This document shows, piece by piece, positions 1 through 8,713 of a DNA stretch of 64,000 nucleotides. Location: the NCBI RefSeq assembly GCF_007991755.1, contig NZ_BJYY01000013.1:587804-651803 (forward strand), read 5' to 3'. The position numbers and the translations under genes are program-made. This DNA comes from Cellulomonas aerilata (GTDB lineage Bacteria; Actinomycetota; Actinomycetes; Actinomycetales; Cellulomonadaceae). The notes under the pieces were generated by a model. It had not been told where the DNA came from. It worked only from the letters and a program-made list of their open reading frames with translations, and did not search any database. Position 1 is the stretch's first letter. Every line of letters begins with the position of its first letter.

Positions 1-210
1 CAGGAACCCCTGCACGATCGCCGTCGGCGAGGCGTCGGTCGGGGGGCTGTAGGCGAGCGGGAAGACGCTGCCGGGCTCGTCCACCGTGCCGTCGCCCTCG
101 GCGACCGGGCCGGCGGTCGGGATGGACACGCAGCCCGCCACCAGGACCGTCACGGCCCAGACCGCGACGACGGCGAGCCGGCGTCGCAACCGGGCGGGTG
201 CCGCGCTCAT
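1..210 (-). CDS. lpqB: LpqB lipoprotein, N-terminal part (cut by window start)
   Basis: Only the first 70 codons are present; the gene runs off the left edge. The visible protein begins MSAAPARLRRR, followed by a hydrophobic stretch and a lipobox LVAGC, so it is an exported lipoprotein with the modified cysteine near residue 27. The ATG at 210-208 overlaps the mtrB stop codon (ATGA), giving the order mtrA-mtrB-lpqB that is typical of actinobacteria. In that system LpqB is the extracytoplasmic lipoprotein that modulates the sensor kinase MtrB. The identification rests mainly on the operon context plus the lipobox, because the sensor-like and beta-propeller domains lie outside the window. Confidence 0.9.
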   Translation of the reverse strand, partial: MSAAPARLRRRLAVVAVWAVTVLVAGCVSIPTAGPVAEGDGTVDEPGSVFPLAYSPPTDASPTAIVQGFL

Positions 211-1886
211 CGTGCCTCCAGGTGGTCAAGGTCCGGCAGGGACGCCGGGTCCGACGTCGGGCGGACGGCCGCGTCGAGCGCGAGGTCCGGGACGTCGTCG
301 GACGCGAGGTCCGGCACCAGCGGCAGCGGCGAGGACGTCAGCGTGATGCCCGCCCGGCGCGGCAGCGTGAGCCGGAAGCTCGCGCCGTACGCCCGGCGCC
401 CCCACGCCTCGAGCCACCCGCCGTGCAGGTGCGCGTCCTCCAGCGAGATCGCCAGGCCCAGCCCCGTCCCGCCGGTCGTGCGGGCGCGCGCCGGGTCCGC
501 CCGCCAGAACCGGTCGAACACGTGCTCGGCCTCCGCCGGGGTCATCCCGACGCCGTGGTCGCGCACCACCACGGCGACCGCCTGCGCGTCCAGGCCGACC
601 GTGACCTCGACCGCCGTGCCCTCGGCGTGCTCGATCGCGTTGACGAGCAGGTTGCGCAGGATCCGCTCGACGCGCCGGGGGTCGATGTCGGCGGTGCACC
701 GGGTGTCGGGCATGTCGACCCGCAGCCACGTGCCCTTCGACGACGCGAGCGGCAGTGCCTGCTCCACCGCCGCCGCCACGACGTCGCGCACGTCGCGACC
801 CTCGGCGTCGAGCATGGCGAACCCCGCGTCGAACCGGCTGATCTCCAGCAGGTCCGCCAGCAGGTCCTCGAACCGGTCCAGCTGCGTGGTCAGCAGCTCC
901 GCGGACCGCCGCGCGGCCGGGGGGAAGTCCTCGCGCACCGAGTGCAGGACCTCGCCGGCCATCCGGATCGTGGTCAGCGGGGTGCGCAGCTCGTGGGACA
1001 CGTCCGAGACGAACCTGCGCTGCAGCGCCGACAGGTCCTCCATCCGCCGGATCTGCACCTGCAGGGACTCGGCCATCTCGTTGAAGGACCGCGCCAGCGT
1101 GGCCATCTCGTCCTGCCCGCGGACCTCCATCCGCTCGGTGAGGTGCCCGTCCGCGAGGCGCTCGGCGACCCGGGCGGCGCTGCGCACCGGGCTGACCGTC
1201 TGCCGGGTGACCAGCCACGTCATGCCGCCGAGCAGCGCGACGACGGCGACGGCGCCGGCTGCCAGCACGCCCTGGACGAAGCGCAGGGTCCGCTGCTCGG
1301 GGGCCAGCGTGTAGAGGTAGTAGAGCTCGTAGCGACCGCTGCCGGGCAGCTCGACCTGGGACCCGACCATGACACCGGGGTCCACCCGGGACCCGACGGG
1401 GTCGCCGACGGGGATGCCGACGGGCTGCCAGCGCTGCCCGTCGCCGCCGGACACCTGCCGGCGGAGCTCGTCGCTGATGAGCGGCACCAGCCGCTCGTCC
1501 GACGCCACGGACGTCACGAGCACGGGGTTCTGCCCGACGGGCCGCTGGATGAAGACGTCGCGCTCGCCGGAGCCGCCCACCTGCAGGCCCTGGACGAGGT
1601 CGACGAAGAGCTGCTGGACCTGGGTGTCGGCCGGGGCGGCGTCGAAGGTGTCCTGCACCTGGCGGGTGGAGCGCGAGCTCTCGTCGAGCACCTCGCGCAG
1701 GCGCTGGTCGAAGAGGCCGTCCCGGAGACGGTCGGACAGGAACCCGCCCAGCACCAGGAGCGTCACCAGGCCGATCACCAGGGTGGAGGTGATGACCCGC
1801 ACCTGCAGGGACGAGCGCCACCGGCGCACCGCGCGGCGCGAGAGGAGCAGCAGGCGGACCCGGGTGTGCCGCCAGAACCGGCTCAC
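207..1886 (-). CDS. mtrB: MtrB sensor histidine kinase
   Basis: A 559-residue membrane sensor kinase of the MtrAB two-component system, which controls cell-wall turnover, division and osmotic response in actinobacteria. It has a transmembrane helix at about residues 30-50, an extracytoplasmic sensor region, and a second helix at about 206-226. A HAMP domain follows, then a dimerisation/phosphoacceptor box SHELRTPL with His near 298. The ATPase domain shows an N box (RNLLVNAIEH, about 411), DHGVGM (about 443) and GGTGLGLAI (about 472). The GTG start at 1886 overlaps the mtrA stop (GTGA), and the stop overlaps the lpqB start, so the three genes are translationally coupled. The length is normal for the family and all catalytic boxes are intact. 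Confidence 0.95.
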   Translation of the reverse strand: MSRFWRHTRVRLLLLSRRAVRRWRSSLQVRVITSTLVIGLVTLLVLGGFLSDRLRDGLFDQRLREVLDESSRSTRQVQDTFDAAPADTQVQQLFVDLVQGLQVGGSGERDVFIQRPVGQNPVLVTSVASDERLVPLISDELRRQVSGGDGQRWQPVGIPVGDPVGSRVDPGVMVGSQVELPGSGRYELYYLYTLAPEQRTLRFVQGVLAAGAVAVVALLGGMTWLVTRQTVSPVRSAARVAERLADGHLTERMEVRGQDEMATLARSFNEMAESLQVQIRRMEDLSALQRRFVSDVSHELRTPLTTIRMAGEVLHSVREDFPPAARRSAELLTTQLDRFEDLLADLLEISRFDAGFAMLDAEGRDVRDVVAAAVEQALPLASSKGTWLRVDMPDTRCTADIDPRRVERILRNLLVNAIEHAEGTAVEVTVGLDAQAVAVVVRDHGVGMTPAEAEHVFDRFWRADPARARTTGGTGLGLAISLEDAHLHGGWLEAWGRRAYGASFRLTLPRRAGITLTSSPLPLVPDLASDDVPDLALDAAVRPTSDPASLPDLDHLEAR

Positions 1887-2566
1887 CGGGGGGTCGCGCC
1901 CGCCTTGTAGCCGACCCCGCGCACCGTCACGACGATCTCGGGACGCTCCGGGTCGGCCTCGATCTTGGACCGCAGCCGCTGCACGTGGACGTTGACCAGC
2001 CGGGTGTCGGCCGCGTGCCGGTAGCCCCAGACGCGCTCCAGCAGGACCTCGCGGGTGAACACCTGCCACGGCTTGCGGGCCAGCGCGACCAGCAGGTCGA
2101 ACTCCAGCGGCGTGAGCGGGATGGCGGTCCCGCCCCGGGTGACCCGGTGGCCGGTGACGTCGATCTCCAGGTCCCCGATGGCCAGGTGCTCGGGGGTCGG
2201 CTCGTCGCTGCGGCGCAGGCGCGCCCGGACCCGGGCGACGAGCTCCTTGGGCTTGAACGGCTTGGAGATGTAGTCGTCGGCGCCCGACTCCAGACCCAGG
2301 ACGACGTCGACCGTGTCGCTCTTGGCGGTCAGCATGACGATCGGGACGCCGGACTCCGCGCGGATGAGGCGGCACACCTCGGTGCCGTCCTTGCCGGGGA
2401 GCATGAGGTCCAGCAGCACCAGGTCCGGCTGGACCTGGCGGAACATGCCCAGCGCCTCGTCACCGTCCGCGCACAGGACCGGGTCGAAGCCCTCCGAGCG
2501 CAGCACGATCCCGATCATCTCCGCGAGCGCGACGTCGTCGTCGACCACCAGCACACGTCCCTTCAT
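1883..2566 (-). CDS. mtrA: MtrA response regulator
   Basis: A 227-residue OmpR/PhoB-type response regulator, the partner of MtrB. The receiver domain has the acidic cluster VDDD at residues 8-11, the phosphoacceptor Asp53 in LLDLMLPG, and the conserved Lys in ISKPFKPKEL. The C-terminal winged helix binds DNA and is recognisable by LTPLEFDLLVALARKP and the end GVGYKAG. The ATG at 2566 is the first gene of the minus-strand operon. A CACGAT hexamer lies 6 nt upstream of the ATG and could be a degenerate leaderless -10 box, but this is weak. Confidence 0.96.
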   Translation of the reverse strand: MKGRVLVVDDDVALAEMIGIVLRSEGFDPVLCADGDEALGMFRQVQPDLVLLDLMLPGKDGTEVCRLIRAESGVPIVMLTAKSDTVDVVLGLESGADDYISKPFKPKELVARVRARLRRSDEPTPEHLAIGDLEIDVTGHRVTRGGTAIPLTPLEFDLLVALARKPWQVFTREVLLERVWGYRHAADTRLVNVHVQRLRSKIEADPERPEIVVTVRGVGYKAGATPR

Positions 2567-2761
2567 GGCCCCATCGTGTCATCCCCGCGGTCGCGCCCGG
2601 GTCCACGGCCGGGGAAACACGGCACCCCGTGCGGGCGCCGCGACGGGCGTCACCCGGGTGGACGCCCGTGGACGTCGGACCCGCGTGGCACGATGGCCGC
2701 AGCCGGGCGACCTGCGGCCCGGCGTGCCCGACCGGGCGCTCCGACCAGCCCCTGCGACCGG

Positions 2762-2797
2762 CCGCCCGACCTGCCGCCCGACCTGCCGCCCGACCTG
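2762..2797 (+). repeat. Three tandem copies of a 12-mer, CCGCCCGACCTG
   Basis: Three perfect head-to-tail copies lie at 2762-2773, 2774-2785 and 2786-2797. They are in the 291-bp divergent gap between mtrA and the next plus-strand gene (2567-2857). No protein is assigned to this stretch, and no other strong feature was seen in the gap besides the ribosome-binding site AAAGAGG before the ATG at 2858. The repeat could be a slippage product or a protein-binding array. Confidence 0.8.
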
Positions 2798-2857
2798 CTC
2801 CGTGAACCGACCACCGCGACCCGTGCGGCCCCGCCGCCTGTGCGAAAGAGGCCAGCG

Positions 2858-4132
2858 ATGACGACCCCGAGCGAACCGACGACGCCCGGCTGGACCGCCC
2901 CGGCCCAGCCCGCGGTGGGCGGCGCGCCGCAGCCCGACCCGGACGGGACGGGGGGCGACCCGGGGACGGCGGCCGGCGGTCGACCCGTCCCGCCCCCGTA
3001 CGGCGGCGCGCCGACCTCCCCCGGGATCACCCCCGTGGGTGCGGGCGGCGGCTGGGGCCCGGGGTACACCTCGCCCGTGACGGCGCCGCCCGCCCCGGGC
3101 GGTCCGTCGGGGCCGTCGGGGTCGGTGCCGGGGTACCCGGGTCCTGACCCGAGCGGCGGCATGCCCCGACCGCCCGCGTACGGGTTCGCCCCGCCCGCGC
3201 CCCGTCCGGGGATCATCCCCCTGCGGCCGCTGGGCCTCGGCGAGATCCTCGACGGCGCGTTCCGCGCGATCCGCGCGAACCCGCGGGTCATGTTCGGGCT
3301 GAGCGCGGTGGTCGTGGCGGTGGCCGTCACGATCCAGGCCGTGCTGCAGTGGTACGTCGGCGGGCTGGTGGCCGGCCAGATCGGCGAGGTGTCGGCGAGC
3401 CTGGACCCGACCGGCGAGCTCGGCTTCGCCGAGACGCTCGGGCCGGCGCTGGCGTCGGTCGTCACCGCGCCGCTGATCGCGATCGCGACCACCGTGCTGA
3501 CCGGCTTGCTGATCGTCTCGGTGAGCCGGTCCGTCATCGGGCAGCGGATCCCGGTCGGCGAGGTCTGGTCGCAGTCGTGGCGGCGCGTGCTGCTGCTGCT
3601 CGTCTTCTCCTTCGTGACCACCGTGCTCGTGCTCGTGGCGTGGGGCGCCTGGGTGGGCCTGCTCGTGGTGCTCGGCGAGTCCGAGCAGTGGGGGCTGCTC
3701 GCGGCGGTGGGGCTGCTGGGCGGCCTCGGCCTGCTGGTCGCGACGGTGTGGTTCCTGGTGCGGATCCTGCTGATCCCGCCGGCGCTGGTGCTCGAGGGCA
3801 CGAGCGTCGGGACGGCGCTGCGGCGCGGGTGGCGGCTGACCCGCGGCAGCTTCTGGCGCCTGCTCGGGATCTATCTGCTCACCTCGATCATGGTGGCGAT
3901 CGTCGCCCAGATCATCATCACGCCGGCGGCGCTGATCTCCGCGTTCGTCCTGCAGGACCCGCTGCTGACGTCCTTCGGCGGGCTCGCCCTGTCGTCGATC
4001 GCCAACGCGATCGCGTACACCCTGACGACGTCCTTCATGGCAGCCGTGATCGCCCTGCTCTACATCGACGTGCGGATGCGGCGCGAGGGACTGGACGTGG
4101 AGCTCACCCGAGCGGCCGGCGAGACGGTGTGA
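2858..4132 (+). CDS. Multi-pass membrane protein, GPDPase membrane-domain family
   Basis: A 424-residue protein with a Pro/Gly-rich cytoplasmic N-terminus of about 115 residues. A membrane region follows that opens with the hallmark LGEILDGAFRAIRANP and then has about six hydrophobic helices. This fits the family annotated as glycerophosphoryl diester phosphodiesterase membrane-domain protein. That name comes from the membrane segment of some GPDPases; no catalytic phosphodiesterase domain is present here, so enzyme activity should not be assumed. The ATG at 2858 was chosen because AAAGAGG lies 8-9 nt upstream. It is the first gene of an operon with DUF4129, DUF4350, MoxR and DUF58, the arrangement recalled from M. 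tuberculosis Rv3689 onward. Confidence 0.8.
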   Translation: MTTPSEPTTPGWTAPAQPAVGGAPQPDPDGTGGDPGTAAGGRPVPPPYGGAPTSPGITPVGAGGGWGPGYTSPVTAPPAPGGPSGPSGSVPGYPGPDPSGGMPRPPAYGFAPPAPRPGIIPLRPLGLGEILDGAFRAIRANPRVMFGLSAVVVAVAVTIQAVLQWYVGGLVAGQIGEVSASLDPTGELGFAETLGPALASVVTAPLIAIATTVLTGLLIVSVSRSVIGQRIPVGEVWSQSWRRVLLLLVFSFVTTVLVLVAWGAWVGLLVVLGESEQWGLLAAVGLLGGLGLLVATVWFLVRILLIPPALVLEGTSVGTALRRGWRLTRGSFWRLLGIYLLTSIMVAIVAQIIITPAALISAFVLQDPLLTSFGGLALSSIANAIAYTLTTSFMAAVIALLYIDVRMRREGLDVELTRAAGETV

Positions 4133-4147
4133 GCGGAGGACCCACCC

Positions 4148-4786
4148 GTGCGCGCTGAGGTCCCCGTCGTCCCGGACGCCGAGACCGCCCGGCGCTGGGC
4201 CACCGAGGAGCTGGCCGACCCGGCGTACCACCAGGACCCCAGCCTGCTCGACCGGTTCCTGGAGTGGCTCGACTCCCTGTTCGCCGGTGCCCCGGACGCC
4301 CTGCCGCTGCCCCCGCTCGCCGTCGTGGCGCTCGTCGTGCTGGTCCTGCTCCTGGTGGTAGGGATCGCGTTCTGGGTCGCCGGGCCCGTGCGGGCCGCAC
4401 GCCGGACGGCCACCGCGTCGGTCGTCGTGCTCGGCGACGACACGCGCACCGCCGACCAGCTGCGGGCCGCCGCCGACGACGCCGCGGCGCGCGGGGACTG
4501 GGCGGCGGCCGTCCTGGAGCGGTTCCGAGCGGTGGTCCGCTCGCTCGAGGAGCGCGCCGTGCTCGTCGACTCCCCCGGGCGGACCGCCGACGAGGCCGCC
4601 GAGGCGGCCGGCGCCCGCCTGCCCGCGCGGACCGCGGACCTGCGCCGCGCCGCCCGCCTGTTCGACGACGTCTGCTACGGCAAGGCGTCCGCCGACGCCG
4701 ACGCCGACGCGTGGATGCGCGCCCTGGACCGCCAGGTCGCCGGCACGCGCCCGGCCGGGCCGCCGGCGCCCGTGGCCGCCCGATGA
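4148..4786 (+). CDS. DUF4129 domain membrane protein
   Basis: A 212-residue protein with the start of the DUF4129 pattern (ARRWATEELADPAYHQ, about residues 13-28), one transmembrane helix at about 57-80, and a conserved C-terminal domain. The C-terminal domain includes LRAAADDAAARGDWAAAVLE and ends in an Arg-rich helix with CYGKASAD. DUF4129 proteins often accompany MoxR/DUF58 pairs or transglutaminase-like proteins in envelope operons; the biochemical role is unknown. The GTG at 4148 has GCGGAGGA 7-8 nt upstream. The stop overlaps the next ATG (ATGA), so translation is coupled. Confidence 0.85.
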   Translation: MRAEVPVVPDAETARRWATEELADPAYHQDPSLLDRFLEWLDSLFAGAPDALPLPPLAVVALVVLVLLLVVGIAFWVAGPVRAARRTATASVVVLGDDTRTADQLRAAADDAAARGDWAAAVLERFRAVVRSLEERAVLVDSPGRTADEAAEAAGARLPARTADLRRAARLFDDVCYGKASADADADAWMRALDRQVAGTRPAGPPAPVAAR

Positions 4787-6183
4787 GCAACGGGGCACGT
4801 CCCGCCGGTCCGGCGGCGCGCGCGGGCGGCCTGGACACCGGACCGCCGGCCGACCCTCGCGGCGTGGTCGCGAGCCTGGCGCCGGGTGAGCCGGGTCAGC
4901 CGGGTCAGCCGGGTCAGCGGGGTCAGCCCGGCCCGTCGGGTCGGCCGGGCCCGTCAGGCGGGTCCGAGCGGACGGGTCTGCCGGACGAGCGCGCCGGCAC
5001 GCCGTCGGGCACGCCCGCGGGTGCCGGACGGCAGGACCCGCGACCGTCCGGCCGGCCCGGCGCGCGACGTGCTCGGTGGCGGTGGACGGCGGTCGGGGTC
5101 GGGCTCGCGCTGCTCGTCGTGCTGGCCGCCCTCCTGCCCGAGCCGTCCCGGTCGACCGCCCCGCTCGCGCCGGACAACCCCGACGACGGCGGAGCACAGG
5201 CGCTCGCCCGCATCCTGGAGCGCCAGGGCGTCCAGATCGAGTACGTCCGGCGCACGAACGCCGCGGTCGCCGCCGCCGACGGTGGCGGCACGCTGCTGGT
5301 CACGGCCAGCACGCTCCTGCTCCCCGAGCAGGAGGAGGCCCTGGCCGGCACGGACAACGACCTGGTCCTGCTGGACCCGGGCTCGTCGCTGCTGGCCGGC
5401 GTGACGGACGCGGCCGAGCCGGCGACCGGCTCGGGCACCGAGACCGACCGGGTGCCGGCCTGCGACGACCCCGACGCGATCGCCGCCGGGTCGCTGCGCA
5501 CCGGCAGCGCGGGCTACCGGGCGCTCACCGACGACGCCACGACGTGCTTCCCCGGCGACGACCCCGGGGCCGGGGCGCTGCTCGTCGTGGAGGGCGACCG
5601 GCGCGTGACCGCGCTCGCGGAGCCGTCCGTCCTCACCAACGCCCGGCTGGCCGAGGACGGCAACGCCGCGCTGGCGCTGCGCCTGCTCGGCGCGCAGGAC
5701 CGGGTGGTCTGGTACGTGCCGTCCTTCGACGACCTCGGCACCACCGAGGCGCCCGGACCCGCGCTCGGCGACCTGCTGCCTCCGTGGGCCGGTCCCGTCG
5801 CGCTCCAGGCGCTGGTCGTGGCCGTGGTCGCCGCGCTCTGGCGCGGACGCCGCCTGGGCCGCCTGGTCACCGAACCGCTGCCGGTCACCGTCCAGGCCGC
5901 GGAGGCCACCCGAGGCCGGGGCCGGCTGTACCGTCGCTCCCGCGCCTACGGGCACGCGGCCGCCTCCCTGCGGGCGGGGACCGCCAGCCGGACGGCCGCC
6001 CGCCTGGGGCTGCCGCGCTCGGCCGGCGCCGTCGCCGTCATCGACGCCCTCGCGCAGGCGGCCGGTCGTCCCGCGGACGACGTCGCCGCGCTGCTGTACG
6101 GACCACCACCCACCGACGACGCCGGACTGACCGAGCTGGCACGCAGGCTCGACGACCTGGAGAGCGAGGTTCACCGACCGTGA
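4783..6183 (+). CDS. DUF4350 domain membrane protein
   Basis: A 466-residue protein. Residues 1-90 are a low-complexity Gly/Pro/Gln segment coded partly by GGTCAGCCG repeats around 4888-4925. A membrane helix at about 98-118 follows, then the DUF4350 domain beginning DNPDDGGAQALARILERQGV, and a second membrane segment (about 328-350) before a cytoplasmic tail. The domain resembles the ThuA/GATase-like fold described for DUF4350, here facing outward; the substrate is unknown. It overlaps both neighbours by 4 bp and lies directly before moxR, an order conserved in actinobacteria. Confidence 0.82.
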   Translation: MSNGARPAGPAARAGGLDTGPPADPRGVVASLAPGEPGQPGQPGQRGQPGPSGRPGPSGGSERTGLPDERAGTPSGTPAGAGRQDPRPSGRPGARRARWRWTAVGVGLALLVVLAALLPEPSRSTAPLAPDNPDDGGAQALARILERQGVQIEYVRRTNAAVAAADGGGTLLVTASTLLLPEQEEALAGTDNDLVLLDPGSSLLAGVTDAAEPATGSGTETDRVPACDDPDAIAAGSLRTGSAGYRALTDDATTCFPGDDPGAGALLVVEGDRRVTALAEPSVLTNARLAEDGNAALALRLLGAQDRVVWYVPSFDDLGTTEAPGPALGDLLPPWAGPVALQALVVAVVAALWRGRRLGRLVTEPLPVTVQAAEATRGRGRLYRRSRAYGHAAASLRAGTASRTAARLGLPRSAGAVAVIDALAQAAGRPADDVAALLYGPPPTDDAGLTELARRLDDLESEVHRP

Positions 6184-7391
6184 CCGAGGCACACCCCACG
6201 GGCCCCACGCCCATCGCCGAGCACCCGCCCGAGGACCAGGGGCAGACCCGCCCCACGCCCCAGCCGGCGCCCGACCTCGGCGTCCCCGTGGCCGGCGCGG
6301 AGCCGTCGGGGACGGGCGGTGCCGGGACGCAGGCGCCCGGACCGGAGCCGCACCCCGCGGGGGCGCACGCCCCCGGGACGCACGCCCCCGGGACGCCTGC
6401 GGCGCCGACCGGCGGTCCCGCCCCCACGCCGCCGTCACCGTCCGCCGAGCTGCGCGCCACCCTGGGCGCGGTGCGCGCCGAGGTGGCCAAGGCCGTCGTC
6501 GGGCAGGACGCCGCCGTGACCGGGCTGGTCATCGCGCTGCTGTGCCGTGGGCACGTCCTGCTCGAGGGCGTGCCGGGTGTGGCCAAGACGCTGCTCGTGC
6601 GCAGCCTCTCCGCCGCCCTGGACCTGGACACCAAGCGGGTGCAGTTCACGCCGGACCTCATGCCCGGCGACGTGACCGGGTCGCTGGTCTACGACGCCCG
6701 GTCGGCCGAGTTCTCCTTCCGCGAGGGACCGGTGTTCACGAACCTGCTGCTCGCGGACGAGATCAACCGGACCCCGCCCAAGACCCAGGCGTCGCTGCTG
6801 GAGGCGATGGAGGAGCGGCAGGTCAGCGTGGACGGCGTCCCGCGCCCGCTGCCCGACCCGTTCCTGGTGATCGCGACGCAGAACCCCGTCGAGTACGAGG
6901 GGACCTACGCGCTGCCCGAGGCCCAGCTGGACCGGTTCCTGCTCAAGCTGGTCCTGCCGCTGCCCGAGCGCGAGCAGGAGGTCGAGGTGCTCGCCCGGCA
7001 CGCGGCCGGCTTCGACCCGCGCGACCTGCGCGGCGCCGGGATCCGCCCGGTCGCCGGACCGCAGGTGCTGGCCCGCGCCCGCGCCGAGGTCGCCCGGGTC
7101 CAGGTCGCCCGCGAGGTGCTCGGCTACGCCGTCGACGTGTGCCGCGCGACCCGCCAGTCGCCGTCCCTGTCGCTGGGGGTCTCCCCGCGTGGCGCCACCG
7201 CGCTGCTGGCGACGGCGCGGGCGTGGGCGTGGCTGTCCGGGCGCGGGTACGTGACGCCCGACGACGTCAAGGCGCTCGCCCACCCCACGCTGCGGCACCG
7301 GGTGCAGCTGCGGGCGGAGGCGGAGCTCGAGGGCGTCACCACCGAGAGCGTGCTGGACACCGTGCTGGCCGCCGTGCCGGTCCCCCGGTGA
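6180..7391 (+). CDS. moxR: MoxR family AAA+ ATPase
   Basis: A 403-residue ATPase with a Pro-rich N-terminus of about 90 residues that is unusual for the family. The AAA+ core follows, with Walker A GVPGVAKT (about 129), Walker B LLADEINR (about 189), a sensor 1 stretch IATQNPVEYEG, and the lid LARARAEVARVQ. MoxR proteins act as chaperone-like remodelers of VWA- or DUF58-containing partners, and a DUF58 gene lies immediately downstream. The GTG start overlaps the DUF4350 stop (GTGA). The Pro-rich extension might begin elsewhere, but the overlap supports this start. Confidence 0.93.
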   Translation: MTEAHPTGPTPIAEHPPEDQGQTRPTPQPAPDLGVPVAGAEPSGTGGAGTQAPGPEPHPAGAHAPGTHAPGTPAAPTGGPAPTPPSPSAELRATLGAVRAEVAKAVVGQDAAVTGLVIALLCRGHVLLEGVPGVAKTLLVRSLSAALDLDTKRVQFTPDLMPGDVTGSLVYDARSAEFSFREGPVFTNLLLADEINRTPPKTQASLLEAMEERQVSVDGVPRPLPDPFLVIATQNPVEYEGTYALPEAQLDRFLLKLVLPLPEREQEVEVLARHAAGFDPRDLRGAGIRPVAGPQVLARARAEVARVQVAREVLGYAVDVCRATRQSPSLSLGVSPRGATALLATARAWAWLSGRGYVTPDDVKALAHPTLRHRVQLRAEAELEGVTTESVLDTVLAAVPVPR

Positions 7392-7420
7392 CGCACCGGG
7401 TGAGCGGCGGGGAGCACTAG

Positions 7421-8713
7421 GTGGTGGTCACGTGGCGCGCGGTGGCCCTCGCCGCCGTGGGCGTCGTCGCGGTCCTGCTCGTCCCGGTCCCGGGGACGGT
7501 GCTGGTGTGGGCGATCGCCGTCGCCGTGACGTGCGCGGTGGACGCCGCCCTCGCCGCCCCCCCGCGCCTCGTGGCGGTGCAGCGCTCGGTGCCCGCGTCC
7601 GTGCGGCTGACCGAGCAGACCCGGTCGGTGCTCACGGTGACGAACACCAGCGCCCGCCGGCTGCGGGCGCTGGTCCGGGACGCCTGGCCGCCGTCCGCCG
7701 GGGCCCAGGTCAACCGGCACGCGGTCGACCTGCCGGCCGGTGAGTCCCGCCGGGTCGTGACCGTGCTCGTGCCGTCGCGTCGCGGGGACCGGCCGGCCGA
7801 CCTGGTCACCGTCCGCTCCTTCGGTCCGCTCGGGCTGGCCGCCCGGCAGGCCTCCGTGCCCGCCCCCGCCGCGCTGCGCGTGCTGCCCGAGTTCGCCTCG
7901 CGCCGTCACCTGCCCAGCCGCCTGGTCCGGCTCCGCGAGATCGACGGCGGCGCCGCGGTGCAGGTGCGCGGGCAGGGCACCGAGTTCGACTCCCTGCGCG
8001 AGTACGTCATGGGCGACGACGTCCGCTCGATCGACTGGCGCGCGTCCGCCCGGCGGTCGGAGGTCGTGGTCCGGACCTGGCGTCCCGAGCGCGACCGCCG
8101 GGTGCTGCTCGTGGTGGACACCTCGCGCACGTCGGCGGCACGGATCGGGGACGCGCCACGGCTCGACGCGTCCATCGAGGCCGCCCTGCTGCTCGCGGCG
8201 CTGGCGTCCCGCGCCGGTGACCGGGTCGAGCTGGTCGCCTACGACCGGCGCGTGCGTGCCCGGGTCGCGGGCGCCCAGGGTCCGCGGCTGCTACCGGCGC
8301 TCGCCGACGCGCTCGCGCCGCTGGAGCCCGCCCTCGTGGAGACGGACTGGCCCGCCGTGGTCGCGCTCGTGCGTGCCCGGCTCTCCCAGCGCTCCCTCGT
8401 CGTGCTGCTCTCGGCGCTCGAGCCGGCGACCGTCGAGTCCGGGCTGCTGGGCGTCATCGGCCAGCTGACCGGCGACCACCAGGTGGTGCTGGCCTCCGTC
8501 CGCGACCCGGAGGTGGACGCGCTGCGCGCCGGGCGGGACAGCGCGTCCGAGGTGTTCGACGCCGCGGCCGCCGAGCGCGCCGAGCTCGAGCGGGCCGCGG
8601 CGGCGGTCCGGCTGCGCCAGCGCGGCGCCGAGGTCGTCGACGCACCGCCCGACGAGATCGCCCCGCGCCTGGCGGACACCTACCTGGCGCTCAAGGCGGC
8701 GGGACGCCTGTGA
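7421..8713 (+). CDS. DUF58 domain protein, MoxR partner
   Basis: A 430-residue protein with two N-terminal transmembrane segments (residues about 7-40). The DUF58 signature FDSLREYVMGDDVRSIDW is near residues 187-204, followed by a VWA-like core starting VLLVVDTSRTS, whose DxS matches a MIDAS-type metal site. DUF58 proteins are the usual partner of MoxR ATPases in envelope or stress pathways. The GTG at 7421 has GGGGAG 6 nt before it. The stop overlaps the next GTG (GTGA). Confidence 0.9.
   Translation: MVVTWRAVALAAVGVVAVLLVPVPGTVLVWAIAVAVTCAVDAALAAPPRLVAVQRSVPASVRLTEQTRSVLTVTNTSARRLRALVRDAWPPSAGAQVNRHAVDLPAGESRRVVTVLVPSRRGDRPADLVTVRSFGPLGLAARQASVPAPAALRVLPEFASRRHLPSRLVRLREIDGGAAVQVRGQGTEFDSLREYVMGDDVRSIDWRASARRSEVVVRTWRPERDRRVLLVVDTSRTSAARIGDAPRLDASIEAALLLAALASRAGDRVELVAYDRRVRARVAGAQGPRLLPALADALAPLEPALVETDWPAVVALVRARLSQRSLVVLLSALEPATVESGLLGVIGQLTGDHQVVLASVRDPEVDALRAGRDSASEVFDAAAAERAELERAAAAVRLRQRGAEVVDAPPDEIAPRLADTYLALKAAGRL

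Noticed and set aside
198..1910. Long plus-strand open frame opposite mtrB
   Set aside because: High-GC shadow; mtrB motifs are intact on the other strand.
2579..5197. 872-residue minus-strand open frame opposite the GPDPase-type and DUF4129 genes
   Set aside because: Low-complexity Arg/Asp/Gln composition and no motifs; typical antisense frame in GC-rich DNA.
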